Assembly: GCF_008017805.1 (NCBI RefSeq) | Contig: NZ_VRTT01000063.1 | Coordinates: 1 to 43,615 of the forward strand | Direction: 5' to 3' | DNA from: Paenibacillus sp. N3.4 | Lineage (GTDB): Bacteria > Bacillota > Bacilli > Paenibacillales > NBRC-103111 | DNA: 43,615 nt | Part shown: positions 16,363 through 25,217 of the stretch, in pieces | Layout of the letters: each line of letters begins with the position of its first letter | How positions within the stretch are numbered: position 1 is the stretch's first letter | Notes under the pieces: model-generated | Seen by the model: the letters and a program-made list of their open reading frames with translations, nothing else | Told to the model about the DNA's origin: nothing | Databases searched by the model: none | Made by a program: the position numbers and the translations under genes

Positions 16363-17610
16363 ATGAAACGACTTTATATGCTGCTCATCCTTGTGTTTGG
16401 GGCCTATGCCTTACTCATAAGCTTATATGTATGGAAAGCTGACTTATTTCACATTCCTTATACACTCGTAGGTACAGCAGCTGATCCGCATACCTTCATG
16501 ACCAATGAAGAGATTGCCAAGTCAGAGTCGTTGTCACGAATTCGTTCACTTGCTTATTTCATAAATGCTCCCTTGGAAATTGGACTTCTCATTTTATTGC
16601 TTGGGGTCGGTGTAAGGCTCCGTAAGTTCGTTGAAAAATGGTTTGTACGTTCTTGGCTGCAAATGATCGCGTTCATTATCCTTTTTACAGGGTTATTGGG
16701 AGTGCTGTTGTTACCGCTCGATTACCTCTTATTCGTAGTGGATCATCGCTACGGAGTATCGAATGAAACGACCATGACGTTCTGGACGGATCACGGGAAA
16801 GACTTTGTGATTAATGGACTTGGGACCCTTTTCATGGTTGGTTTATTCAGGTGGATGCTAAAGCGAAGTCCGGGACGTTGGTGGCTTTGGCTCTGGACAG
16901 TTTCTATTCCAATTATTCTGTTCATCACATTTATCCAGCCGGTGTTGCTTGATCCGCTTTATAATGATTTTCAGCCCCTTCAGGACCAAGAACTAAAAGC
17001 ACAAATTCTTCACCTTGCCGCGCAATCTCATATACCGACAGATCAGGTTTATGAAGTCAATATGTCCGAACGTACGACCACGATCAATGCTTATGTGAAC
17101 GGGATTGGTGACAATGCTAGGATCGTATTATGGGATACAATTCTTAATAAGCTTCAGCCAAAAGAGATTTTGACAGTTATGGCTCACGAGATGGGGCATT
17201 ATGTAGAGCGGCATATTTACTGGGGAATCGCCTATGGACTACTTTTAAGTCTGATTGGTTTCTGGCTTGCATGCCATATGTATCGTTTTTTTATTAACAG
17301 ATGGGGCGCTCACTGGGGAATTCGTGGAGACAATGATTTGGCTGCGCTCCCGATCTTGCTAATGATCTTAACCTTGATGAATTTCGCATCCGCACCTGCG
17401 CAAAACGCGTTCTCGCGCATTCTTGAACATCGAGCGGATGTTTATGCGATGAAAATGACTGGAGACGGAGATTCAGCCATTCATGCTTTTCAACAAATCG
17501 CGAAACAAAACTTAAGTCCTGTCACACAACCTAAGCTCATACAATGGTTTCGCGGTTCACATCCAACGATTATGGAAAGAATCATGTATTTTAAGCAGTA
17601 TGCCAAATAA
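16363..17610 (+). CDS. M48 family (Ste24-like) membrane metalloprotease
   Basis: A 415-aa integral membrane zinc protease. Four to five helices occupy the N-terminal half, and the catalytic motif HEMGHY is around residue 275. Additional membrane segments follow, and the third zinc ligand lies in EHRADVYAM (ExxxD type) near residue 355. The upstream sequence TINAYVNGIGDNARIVLWDT is typical of CAAX prenyl protease 1/Ste24 relatives, which align substrates by beta addition. The ATG follows GGAGAGGAG. In bacteria these proteins process membrane peptides or take part in envelope quality control; the substrate here is unknown. It lies directly after the NTase gene. Confidence 0.92.
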   Translation: MKRLYMLLILVFGAYALLISLYVWKADLFHIPYTLVGTAADPHTFMTNEEIAKSESLSRIRSLAYFINAPLEIGLLILLLGVGVRLRKFVEKWFVRSWLQMIAFIILFTGLLGVLLLPLDYLLFVVDHRYGVSNETTMTFWTDHGKDFVINGLGTLFMVGLFRWMLKRSPGRWWLWLWTVSIPIILFITFIQPVLLDPLYNDFQPLQDQELKAQILHLAAQSHIPTDQVYEVNMSERTTTINAYVNGIGDNARIVLWDTILNKLQPKEILTVMAHEMGHYVERHIYWGIAYGLLLSLIGFWLACHMYRFFINRWGAHWGIRGDNDLAALPILLMILTLMNFASAPAQNAFSRILEHRADVYAMKMTGDGDSAIHAFQQIAKQNLSPVTQPKLIQWFRGSHPTIMERIMYFKQYAK

Positions 17611-17724
17611 GAACGAAGGAGGTATGTATCCAATTGTAGAGGGAATAGTAGAAAGGTTAAGGCATCGACGGGTAAACCCGAGATGAGAGCGCCATAGATT
17701 GGAATAAGGATAGGTGTTCTATAC

Positions 17725-18957
17725 ATGGAGAAAGGTAAGAAGTGGGATCTCCTATCTATTGCATCCATACCGCTTATCATGACACTTGGGAATTCGATGC
17801 TCATTCCTGTGCTTCCGGCGATTCGTGACAAGCTTGGTATTTCATCGCTCCAGGTTAGTCTGATGATCACCGTCTATTCAGCCATCGCTATTGTATTAAT
17901 ACCCATTGCCGGTTACTTGTCCGATAAGTTCGGGCGTAAAGTAGTCATCATACCCAGCTTGATCATTGCAGGAGCGGGGGGATTGGTGTCGGGATTAGCA
18001 GCAATGTGGATGCAGCAGCCTTATATCATGATTTTAGTTGGGCGATTTTTACAGGGAGTGGGTGCAGCGGGAGCGGCCCCTATCGTATTGCCTTTGGTCG
18101 GCGATTTATTTCGTAAAGAAGATGATGTTAGCGCAGGGCTAGGTATGATCGAGACCTCGAACACACTAGGTAAAGTATTAAGTCCTATCTTAGGATCAGC
18201 TTTGGCTGTATGGTTGTGGTATTTACCCTTTCTGGCGATTCCTGTGTTCAGCGTGATTTCAGCAGTGTTGGTTTGGTTTTTAGTGAAGATGCCTAAGGCA
18301 ACGAACAGCGGAAAAGAAGCTAAAGCTGATCCTCAGTCCAAAAGCTTCAGAAGCTTTCTAACCTCGCTAACCGTCATTTTTCGTCAAAAGGGAAGATGGT
18401 TATACGCCATTTTTGCTATTGGCGGCATCTGTATGTTCGTTGTGTTTGGTACATTATTTTATTTGTCGGATGTGCTTGAAGATCAGTATCAGCTGAAAGG
18501 GATTTTGAAAGGCTGTGTGTTGGCTATCCCCTTAGCTGCGCTATGCACGGCTTCTTTCTTGACAGGAAAAAGGATCGGTCAGAACAAAAAGAAGATGAAG
18601 TGGATCACATTCTTAGGGATTGCTATATTGTCTGTCTGTATACTGGTTTGCGCATTGATACAGAACATGTACCTATTGATTGCTTTGCTGAGTCTGTCAG
18701 GAGTCGGTATCGGAGCAGCGCTGCCTTGTCTGGACGCCATGATTACGGAAGGGATTGAAAAAGAAGAGCGCGGAACGATTACTTCATTGTACAGTTCCAT
18801 GCGTTTTATTGGTGTCGCTGCAGGCCCGCCTGTTGCTTCATTATTGATCAAGCATTCCCCGGGCACGATGTTTTACTCGATTGCTGCTTGTTGTGTCGTG
18901 GCCGCGGTGTTGGCGTTGATTGCCATTCGTCCGAAGCAGGAGGCGCCTAAGACATAA
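17725..18957 (+). CDS. 12-TM MFS drug exporter (DHA1 type)
   Basis: A 410-aa permease. Motif A is AGYLSDKFGRKVVII; motif B GRFLQGVGAAGAAP; the TM5 region LGKVLSPILGSALA corresponds to the antiporter motif C. Twelve helices are expected, with a cytoplasmic loop between TM6 and TM7 (PKATNSGKEAKADPQS). It is probably a multidrug or toxin exporter. It follows the M48 gene by 114 bp, a gap with a small CGGG-TAAA-CCCG hairpin and no strong promoter. A strong two-way terminator follows. Confidence 0.88.
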   Translation: MEKGKKWDLLSIASIPLIMTLGNSMLIPVLPAIRDKLGISSLQVSLMITVYSAIAIVLIPIAGYLSDKFGRKVVIIPSLIIAGAGGLVSGLAAMWMQQPYIMILVGRFLQGVGAAGAAPIVLPLVGDLFRKEDDVSAGLGMIETSNTLGKVLSPILGSALAVWLWYLPFLAIPVFSVISAVLVWFLVKMPKATNSGKEAKADPQSKSFRSFLTSLTVIFRQKGRWLYAIFAIGGICMFVVFGTLFYLSDVLEDQYQLKGILKGCVLAIPLAALCTASFLTGKRIGQNKKKMKWITFLGIAILSVCILVCALIQNMYLLIALLSLSGVGIGAALPCLDAMITEGIEKEERGTITSLYSSMRFIGVAAGPPVASLLIKHSPGTMFYSIAACCVVAAVLALIAIRPKQEAPKT

Positions 18958-18963
18958 AGGATA

Positions 18964-19014
18964 AAAAAAGGCACGAATGTCATCCGAAGCAGGGGATGGC
19001 ATTCGTGCTTTTTC
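18964..19014. terminator. Bidirectional terminator between convergent genes
   Basis: The arms GCACGAATG-CATCC and GGATG-CATTCGTGC pair almost perfectly, with A-run on the left and T-run on the right. It serves the MFS gene on the plus strand and the HEAT-repeat gene on the minus strand. Confidence 0.9.
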
Positions 19015-19029
19015 TATTTATAAAAGCAT

Positions 19030-20175
19030 TTATTCATTTCTGCGTGTCATTTGCTGCCAGACGGAGCCTTCAGCGGCATGACCGCCTTCGATACGTTCCA
19101 CTGCTATTTTTACCTGCATACGCACTTCGAATTCGGGGTCGTCTATTGCTGCTTTTAGCTCCCTCAGCACGGATGCATCGCCAACTTCATAGAGGAAACG
19201 AGCGGCGCGCCAGCGAACCAGCTTGTTGCGATCTCGCAGCGCTTTTGCCATGGCTGGCATAGCGGCTGGATCTCCGATGTCGGACAGCGTGTCCCCCGCT
19301 GTTCGTCGCACGGAAGGCGTAGCGTCCTCAAGCGCACGATACAGGAAGGGCAATACCTCGGGCTCTTTGATATCGCCGAGGTATACAGTGGCCAGTCGCC
19401 GAATCGACGTATTCTCGTCCTGCAAAGCATGGACGAGGAGAGGCAGTGTCGTTAGCGACGGCTGGATTTTCTGAAGCGCGGCATAGCGCAGCTTCCAGTC
19501 GCTGTGGCGCAGCTGCTCGGCTGCTGCGGCTAATGTATCTTCGCCTGCGGACGTTTCCGCGGGCTCTTCGTCTGTGGTCTCCTGCATCGCTAGGAAGACC
19601 AGAGCTTCTACGCGGGCGTCGTCGTAAGAAGCGTCCAGCTCCTGGACGACTTCGCCCGCGATGTCTTTGAGCTCGCCGTAGCGAACGCCGAGCTCTTCGA
19701 GCTTCCGCTCCTTGATCAGGTTCGGCGAAGCCGTACCTGCGCGGATAGCGGCTTGCGTGAAGCGGTCCGGCATAGCCAGACGCGCTTCCTCGGAGCCAGC
19801 GCGCACCCTCACCTGTAGAGGGATGCCGCGAAACATCTGCACGAGTACTTGAGCCTCGCCGAATGCAGCTTCAGAGGCAGCTTGTTCCGGCGGTAACCCG
19901 CCGGTAGCGGAAGGCTGTGCCTCCCCGAAAATCTCACGCGCTTTGGCAAGAATGAATTGCCAATCTCCCTTTGAGGTTCGATCAACAGCAATAAAATCAG
20001 CCGCATGAAAGATGCTGATAACCCCTTGCACAGCGAGCAATTGTGAGATCGTGGAGGATGCTTCCGCGCTATTCACTTTGGTATAGGTCATTCTTACACC
20101 AGCGGGAAGAGATTCATCCATGTTGAGCTTCATCGAATTAGGACTTGGTGTTGGTTCTATAGATACGATTTTCAT
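19030..20175 (-). CDS. Nfu-N / HEAT-repeat protein, conserved virulence factor C (CvfC/YpgR) family
   Basis: A 381-aa soluble protein. The N-terminus MKIVSIEPTPSPNSMKLNMD is the Nfu/NifU N-terminal domain (about residues 1-85). After a linker come PBS-lyase-type HEAT repeats from about residue 220, seen as LRYAALQKI, IRRLATVYLGDI, VRRTAGDTLSDIGD, VRWRAARFLYEVGD and VRMQVKIAVERI. This two-part layout matches B. subtilis YpgR and S. aureus CvfC. The Cys-containing Nfu cluster-binding domain is absent, so direct Fe-S scaffolding is unlikely. The biochemical role is not settled; CvfC affects virulence-gene expression in staphylococci. Confidence 0.85.
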   Translation of the reverse strand: MKIVSIEPTPSPNSMKLNMDESLPAGVRMTYTKVNSAEASSTISQLLAVQGVISIFHAADFIAVDRTSKGDWQFILAKAREIFGEAQPSATGGLPPEQAASEAAFGEAQVLVQMFRGIPLQVRVRAGSEEARLAMPDRFTQAAIRAGTASPNLIKERKLEELGVRYGELKDIAGEVVQELDASYDDARVEALVFLAMQETTDEEPAETSAGEDTLAAAAEQLRHSDWKLRYAALQKIQPSLTTLPLLVHALQDENTSIRRLATVYLGDIKEPEVLPFLYRALEDATPSVRRTAGDTLSDIGDPAAMPAMAKALRDRNKLVRWRAARFLYEVGDASVLRELKAAIDDPEFEVRMQVKIAVERIEGGHAAEGSVWQQMTRRNE

Positions 20176-20223
20176 AACTACGAAGGAACTCCTTTCTGAA
20201 AAGGCATAGTCTGATGTTACGTC

Positions 20224-20255
20224 AAAAGACCCGGACGTTTGCTTTCGTCCAGGCC
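20224..20255 (-). terminator. Terminator of the guanylate-kinase-like gene
   Basis: On the minus strand GGCCTGGACG pairs with CGTCCGGGTC (one mismatch/wobble pair) and is followed by TTTT. It lies about 25 bases after the stop at 20278. Confidence 0.65.
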
Positions 20256-20277
20256 TGTTATGGGTTGTGTTTGCTAA

Positions 20278-20865
20278 TTAATCTAAGTCAACTAGATTAC
20301 GGTTTAAGTAATGATCTAATGTTTTGGTGAGGTCGAAAACGGTGTGAGCCAAATCCACATTTTCAAAAACATGTTCACATTGATCACGATAAGCGAGTTC
20401 ATCCTCGTAGTAGGAAAGATACTTACGAATAATCTCTTCCGAGTCACCGCTTTCTTTCATACGTTGTTGGAGTTTTTCCTCATCGGCATAAATGAAAATT
20501 TGGACGACATGATCGCCGTACAGCTTTTTGAGCGTTTCGGCACCAAAACGATTGAGGATCAAATAAATGCTGCCACTGGATTGAAACATCTGTTCAATGT
20601 CGGCGCTCTTGATTCCATACAAGTGATCATTTACCGTACTGACTTCAATAAATTCATTGCTTGCTTGTGCTTCTGCAAACTGTGCAGGAGAGATAAAGTG
20701 ATAATCTTGACCATCTTCTTCGGTCGCTCGCGGAGGTCTCGTTGTGTAAGAAATGACTTGTTTCATCCCCAAGGTGGAGCCTGACATTTCGGCAACTGTT
20801 TTACGACCGGCCCCGTGAGGACCTGTGAATACAAAAATCATTTCCTTGTCCTTTAATGCGTACAT
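20278..20865 (-). CDS. Guanylate-kinase-like protein with altered P-loop
   Basis: A 195-aa protein with the guanylate kinase fold. It shows the P-loop FTGPHGAGRKTVAE, the GMP-binding segment SYTTRPPRATEEDGQDYHF, and then IEVSTVNDHLYGI, equivalent to the conserved Y-G-(T/S). A lid region rich in charged residues and a helical C-terminus follow. In canonical Gmk the P-loop is GPSGVGKGT; here the catalytic Lys position holds Arg and Lys follows one residue later. It is therefore a paralogue, possibly with lower or different kinase activity, rather than housekeeping Gmk. The start at 20865 follows GGAGG by 8 bases. It is a single-gene unit between terminators. Confidence 0.85.
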   Translation of the reverse strand: MYALKDKEMIFVFTGPHGAGRKTVAEMSGSTLGMKQVISYTTRPPRATEEDGQDYHFISPAQFAEAQASNEFIEVSTVNDHLYGIKSADIEQMFQSSGSIYLILNRFGAETLKKLYGDHVVQIFIYADEEKLQQRMKESGDSEEIIRKYLSYYEDELAYRDQCEHVFENVDLAHTVFDLTKTLDHYLNRNLVDLD

Positions 20866-21070
20866 GGAATGTACCTCCTTTATGGTAAATAGTGGGGGGG
20901 TAAATCCTACGTGCGTGCCACAATATGAAACGATTCTTGTCTGAGTAGGATTACTTCCAGAATAAAAATCCTGGTCGAACGGTTGGCGTGCAAATCGTAA
21001 ATTCCTAACCCAATACGAAGAGGGTACTTATATTTTACAACTTTCTCGTTGTTCGGTAAAGGCTTGCTGT

Positions 21071-21094
21071 GAAAACGCTTCTTCTAGCGTTTTC
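21071..21094 (-). terminator. Hairpin over the helicase stop codon
   Basis: GAAAACGCT and AGCGTTTTC form a 9-bp stem that spans the stop codon of the DEAD-box gene on the minus strand. No T-tract follows, so it may stabilise the mRNA 3' end or be a weak terminator rather than an intrinsic one. Between 20866 and 21070 I see no gene. Confidence 0.35.
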
Positions 21095-23090
21095 CACCAC
21101 GACCGCCGCCGCGAGGCGCACTTGGCCTGTCACCGCGCGGAGCTCCACCGCGAGGCGCACTTGGCCTGTCACCGCGCGGAGCTCCACCGCGAGGCGCACT
21201 CGGTCTGTCACTGCGTGGCGCTCCGCCGCGCGTTGCGCTCGGTCTGTCACCGCGAGGTGCTGCGTCACGTGACCCAGCGCGCGATCCGCGCTCTGTGCTT
21301 TCGCCGCGTCCCCAAGCTTGAGCACCGCGAGGTGCTGCTTGGTCTCCACGCGGTGCTCCGCCGCGTGGACCACGTTCAGCGCTTTCGCTACGGGACCCGC
21401 CGCCGCGAGCTGTACGATCACCGCGTCCGCTTCCGCCGCGAATGGTGCGGGATGCACTTGCGGCATCGTCACGCCCTGTACCGGCATATTTATTATAAGG
21501 TGAATAGGATTTATCGCCATGAGGGGCAGATCGTCTAGTGGTGCTGCGTTCTGGACTTCCCTCACCGCGTCCTGCTGATTCTCCCCGTCCCCATGACTGG
21601 GTAACGCGAGCTTTTGCAGCGCTCATATTATCACTGCGGGCAGGAGCTCCGTTAGCTGTTGTCCGTTCTTTACTTTCACCGCGTCCCCATGTATTTGGAT
21701 TACGCTCCGTGTTGACTTTGGCTGTGCGCGTTCCTGTGCGCTCGCCTCTTGCCGTATCTCTACGAGCTCCTGTACGTTCGCTTTTTGGTCCCGAGCTTAA
21801 AGTGCCATATTGAACATTGGATCTATCCCCACGACCGTTCTCACTTCGTGCACCGGATCTTCCGCCGCGTCCACGTTGATCGGAGGAAGCATTTCTTCCG
21901 CCAGAGAAACTGCCTTTACGTGCGGAGCCTCTGCCTTCGCGTTCAAAATGCTCCTTGTTATCGGAGCGAACGCGGCGAGGTTGTTGATCCGCATTCCGTA
22001 GTGACATACGGATGCCGTTTTCAATGAGCTCAATCGTTGGCATATCTCTTTGCGTAGCAAAAGTAACGGCTACACCTTTTTCACCAGCGCGCCCAGTTCG
22101 GCCAATACGGTGAATATAGCTTTCCGCGTCTTGAGGAACATCATAGTTGAAAATATGAGTAACCCCTTCGACGTCAAGACCACGAGCTGCAATATCCGTA
22201 GCGACCAATAACTCGATTCGTCCGTCTCTGAAACGCTTCATGACTTGTTCGCGCTTAGCTTGTGATAAATCACCATGCAATTCGTCGGACATTAAGCCAA
22301 TTTCTTGCAAAACTTCATTAAGCGCGATAGCTTTGGCCTTGGTGCGACAGAATATCATAGCCAGGTAAGGCTTATATTGCTTAATAGCTGCAATAAGAGC
22401 ATCTTGCTTATCGCGGTCTGTAGTCTGAACAAGCACTTGTTCAATTTCGGTTAAAGTGACTTGCTTGCTTTGGATTTTAATTTCCTTAGCTTCTTTCATA
22501 TAAGCTTTGGATAAATTAACAACTTGCTCAGGCATCGTTGCAGAGAAGAGAAGGGTCTGGCGATAAGGAGATGTTTGTGCAATGATATCTTTCACTTCGT
22601 GGAGGAAGCCCATGTGCAGCATTTGATCCGCTTCATCTAATACGAGTATTTTCAATTTATAGAAGTTGATCGAACCACGGCGAAGATGATCAAGCAATCT
22701 TCCCGGTGTTCCTACTACTATATGTATGTTCCCTTGCAGTTTTCTAAGCTGCTTTTCTACATCCTGCCCGCCATAAGCTGCGAGAACCTTAGCTCCGGTA
22801 ACGGGAACCAGATTTTTCAGCTCATTGCTAATTTGAATGGCAAGCTCGCGTGTGGGTGTTAAAATCAACGCTTGCACGTCTGGGCTTTCTACATCAATGG
22901 TTTCTAATATAGGAAGCACGAAGGCAAGGGTCTTGCCTGTACCTGTTTGTGCTTGAGCGATAACATCCGTACCTTTTAATAAAACTGGGATGGCTTCCCG
23001 TTGAATAGGGGTCGGTTCGACGACACCTTCTGCTTGTAAAACTTGAACAAGACGTTCTCTGATTCCTAATGAGGCAAATCCATTTGACAT
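21084..23090 (-). CDS. DEAD-box RNA helicase with long RGG-rich tail
   Basis: About 668 aa. The helicase core (residues ~1-375) has all motifs: Q motif EPTPIQ, motif I AQTGTGKT, Ia TPTRELA, Ib TPGR, II DEAD, III SAT, IV FCRTK, V ARGLDV and VI HRIGRTGRAG. It is closest in type to the CshA/DeaD group that works in RNA decay, ribosome assembly and cold adaptation. The C-terminal ~280 residues are low-complexity, basic and Gly/Arg/Ser-rich, with many RGG and RGD(R)PSAPRGG units, suited to RNA binding and phase separation. The start is taken at ATG 23090 (MSNGFASLGI), matching family N-termini; the frame is open further upstream. It is monocistronic. Confidence 0.93.
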   Translation of the reverse strand: MSNGFASLGIRERLVQVLQAEGVVEPTPIQREAIPVLLKGTDVIAQAQTGTGKTLAFVLPILETIDVESPDVQALILTPTRELAIQISNELKNLVPVTGAKVLAAYGGQDVEKQLRKLQGNIHIVVGTPGRLLDHLRRGSINFYKLKILVLDEADQMLHMGFLHEVKDIIAQTSPYRQTLLFSATMPEQVVNLSKAYMKEAKEIKIQSKQVTLTEIEQVLVQTTDRDKQDALIAAIKQYKPYLAMIFCRTKAKAIALNEVLQEIGLMSDELHGDLSQAKREQVMKRFRDGRIELLVATDIAARGLDVEGVTHIFNYDVPQDAESYIHRIGRTGRAGEKGVAVTFATQRDMPTIELIENGIRMSLRNADQQPRRVRSDNKEHFEREGRGSARKGSFSGGRNASSDQRGRGGRSGARSENGRGDRSNVQYGTLSSGPKSERTGARRDTARGERTGTRTAKVNTERNPNTWGRGESKERTTANGAPARSDNMSAAKARVTQSWGRGESAGRGEGSPERSTTRRSAPHGDKSYSPYNKYAGTGRDDAASASRTIRGGSGRGDRTARGGGSRSESAERGPRGGAPRGDQAAPRGAQAWGRGESTERGSRAGSRDAAPRGDRPSATRGGAPRSDRPSAPRGGAPRGDRPSAPRGGAPRGDRPSAPRGGGRGGKR
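21111..21262 (-). repeat. 39-bp tandem repeats encoding 13-aa RGG units
   Basis: Units at 21111-21149 and 21150-21188 are identical; 21189-21227 and the partial unit from 21228 are diverged copies. Each encodes a 13-residue unit of the type PRGGAPRGDRPSA at the C-terminus of the DEAD-box helicase. Identical neighbouring units point to recent duplication, so the tail length may vary between strains. Confidence 0.85.
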
Positions 23091-23207
23091 GGGTAATTGG
23101 CCAGCTCCCTTTTTCCTACATATTAAAGACGATTTCCCCATTGTACAGGAATGCCAGGCAAATGAAAACAGGAGCCGGCTTTCAAGCAGCAAATAACAAG
23201 TTTATTT

Positions 23208-23897
23208 TTAATCCTCGGGCAGTACTTGGGCAGTCCCAAAGACACGTTCTACGGTTTGATTGAAATCCGGTAACAACGGCATTAAGGAGTTGCCTTTCCA
23301 AGTCTCCTGCGCATAGGTGTTCATTTTATTCAGAAAATCACGGTTTGCCGAAATATAAACATCCATGATATGGGGCTGCAGCAAGCGGACTTTCTCGGCA
23401 ATCGTTTGTTTGAATCGGTGCGAAAGCATATCATGATGGATAGCAGTTTCATAGTTGTTGAAACCATTATTCAAATCATTTGAGGGCAAGTAATCGTTGT
23501 TAGGGTTATGATCGTTGTAAAAGCCTTTTGCTGTTCCTTGATTGTTTGTTTCTTTCGTTGTCCCTTTTGTACCTGTAGCGGTGCTGTCCATCATCAAAGC
23601 GACATAGGCGTTTTTATCTGTGGTCATAACGATAGCTGTATTGACCCCATTGAGCGCATTCAGTTGATAGGATAAGAATTGGTTGTAAGTCAATGCGGTA
23701 TTATTGTGCGCAACCGGACCATATAGCTGCTGTGTTTGATAAGCGCGTTCTGTATCCGTCGCATTTTCGACAGGAGAACCGAAATTCGTATGGTCGGGAC
23801 TCTTGCCATATTGTCTTCCGCCTTCTGAACAACCGAATAATATCAGCAGGAGGAATATCATTCCATAAATCGGAAAACCTAACTTCCTGAGCCTCAT
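23208..23897 (-). CDS. YhcN/YlaJ-family spore lipoprotein
   Basis: About 229 aa. The signal peptide ends in the lipobox ILFGC, giving a membrane lipoprotein. The mature part contains the family block NGVNTAIVMTTDKNAYVALM, then a long Asn/Thr/Gly-rich insert (GTKGTTKETNNQ through NNGFNN), and a conserved end QPHIMDVYISANRDFLNKMN. YhcN/YlaJ proteins are made in the forespore and affect germination. The start is ATG 23897, seven bases after GGGAGG; an in-frame upstream start at 23912 has no binding site. It is divergent from the cta operon. Confidence 0.85.
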   Translation of the reverse strand: MRLRKLGFPIYGMIFLLLILFGCSEGGRQYGKSPDHTNFGSPVENATDTERAYQTQQLYGPVAHNNTALTYNQFLSYQLNALNGVNTAIVMTTDKNAYVALMMDSTATGTKGTTKETNNQGTAKGFYNDHNPNNDYLPSNDLNNGFNNYETAIHHDMLSHRFKQTIAEKVRLLQPHIMDVYISANRDFLNKMNTYAQETWKGNSLMPLLPDFNQTVERVFGTAQVLPED

Positions 23898-24074
23898 AAA
23901 CAGACCTCCCATATACGTTTTAATATCTTTAGGATGGAATGTTTTCGTGCTTTTATTCGCACTTTCAAATAAAGGCTTTCACGCATAAAGAGGAGGTAGT
24001 ATGGAAATAACGATGGAGGGAATTATATCGCTATAGCGCGCTTTAAGAACAATTTGTGAACTTCCCTCCAGCGA

Positions 24075-24103
24075 TTGACAAAAAGTTTTCACGAATTTAT
24101 AGT
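24075..24103 (+). promoter_or_regulatory. Sigma-A promoter of the cta (caa3 oxidase) operon
   Basis: A consensus TTGACA (24075-24080) and TATAGT (24098-24103) at 17-base spacing, 69 bases before the ctaC start. The rest of the 275-bp divergent gap from 23898 holds only a 12-codon open frame at 24001 and no other clear signal. Confidence 0.85.
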
Positions 24104-24172
24104 TAATAAAGTGAATTGACATGGGCATGGCCTTCGTGGTAAAAATATTGTTTTAAAAGTGGGGTTGATACA

Positions 24173-25189
24173 ATGAGTCGAATGAAAAAGTTATGGCGTC
24201 TAATACCCCTTATCGGGTTAATGACGTTCCTGCTAACCGGGTGTGGAGACCCAACCTTGTCTGCTTTGAAACCAAAAGGTCCTGTTGCGGCCGAGCAGCT
24301 CTATTTAATGAAATTAAGTCTCTTTATCATGGTATTTGTCGTAATTGTCGTATTTGCTATTTATGTGTATGTGTTGATACGCTTTCGTAAACGTGAAGGC
24401 GACGATAGTATACCTAAGCAAGTTGAAGGCAGTCATGTGCTTGAAATTATTTGGACCGTTGTTCCTATCCTATTGCTTCTGGTTCTTGCAGTGCCTACAG
24501 TGTCATACACGTTTAAGCACTCAACCAACTACACTAAGGATAAAGCTGCCGTGCATGTTAAAGTAACTGCACATCAATTCTGGTGGCAGTTTGAATATCC
24601 CGATTTAGGTATCTCAACTGCACAACAACTGGTCATTCCTAAGGATAAAATCATTTCGTTTGAAGTCGTCTCTGCTGACGTATCTCATGCATTTTGGGTA
24701 CCTTCCCTCGGAGGTAAAGTAGATACCAACACAGGGATCACGAATACGCTTTATTTACAAGCCGATGAAATTTCTACTTTCCAAGGCAGATGTGCGGAGC
24801 TATGCGGAGCTTCACATGCCTTAATGAACTTTACTGTACAATCCAAAACCGAAGAAGATTTCAACGCTTGGGTTCAAAAAATGAAAGCGCCTGTTACTGT
24901 GCCGGCTACTGCGCAAAAAGGCGAAGAATTATTTAAAGAAAATTGTATGTCTTGTCATGCTATCACTTCGAACGGTCCTGGTGTTGCTCCTAACCTCAAA
25001 GGCTTCGCTGATCGCGATACGCTTGCTGGTGTTCTGGAACACACTCCTGAGAAAATGGCTTTGTGGATACATAATCCTCAAGAACAAAAACCGGGCAACA
25101 AAATGCCGGCTTTCGGTAAAGAAGCAAACGGAAAGCTTGACGATGCCCAAATCAAAGATATTGTTACGTACTTACAGACTTTGAAATAA
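24173..25189 (+). CDS. ctaC: Cytochrome c oxidase subunit II with fused cytochrome c (caa3 type)
   Basis: A 338-aa lipoprotein (lipobox LLTGC at residue 24) with two membrane helices (about 40-70 and 88-110) and a CuA cupredoxin domain. Ligands are visible as His172 in SHAFWVP and the cluster CAELCGASHALM at 207-218. A C-terminal cytochrome c domain carries the heme site CMSCH (258-262) and a Met ligand in KMPAFG. QFWWQF is the electron-entry aromatic patch. It receives electrons from cytochrome c and passes them to subunit I. First gene of ctaCDEF. Confidence 0.97.
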   Translation: MSRMKKLWRLIPLIGLMTFLLTGCGDPTLSALKPKGPVAAEQLYLMKLSLFIMVFVVIVVFAIYVYVLIRFRKREGDDSIPKQVEGSHVLEIIWTVVPILLLLVLAVPTVSYTFKHSTNYTKDKAAVHVKVTAHQFWWQFEYPDLGISTAQQLVIPKDKIISFEVVSADVSHAFWVPSLGGKVDTNTGITNTLYLQADEISTFQGRCAELCGASHALMNFTVQSKTEEDFNAWVQKMKAPVTVPATAQKGEELFKENCMSCHAITSNGPGVAPNLKGFADRDTLAGVLEHTPEKMALWIHNPQEQKPGNKMPAFGKEANGKLDDAQIKDIVTYLQTLK

Positions 25190-25217
25190 ACTTCTCAGGA
25201 TAAAGGAGGTTCCTACG

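Noticed and set aside
17624..17686. 20-codon frame directly after AAGGAGGT before the MFS gene
   Set aside because: The ATG touches the ribosome site and the peptide has no membrane or leader character.
21069..22060. Several long plus-strand frames opposite the helicase tail
   Set aside because: They mirror the GC-rich RGG repeats; none has a ribosome site or a recognisable domain.
24001..24036. 11-residue frame after AGGAGG upstream of ctaC, as a leader peptide
   Set aside because: It lies before the consensus cta promoter, so it would not be in the cta transcript; spacing to the start is also short.
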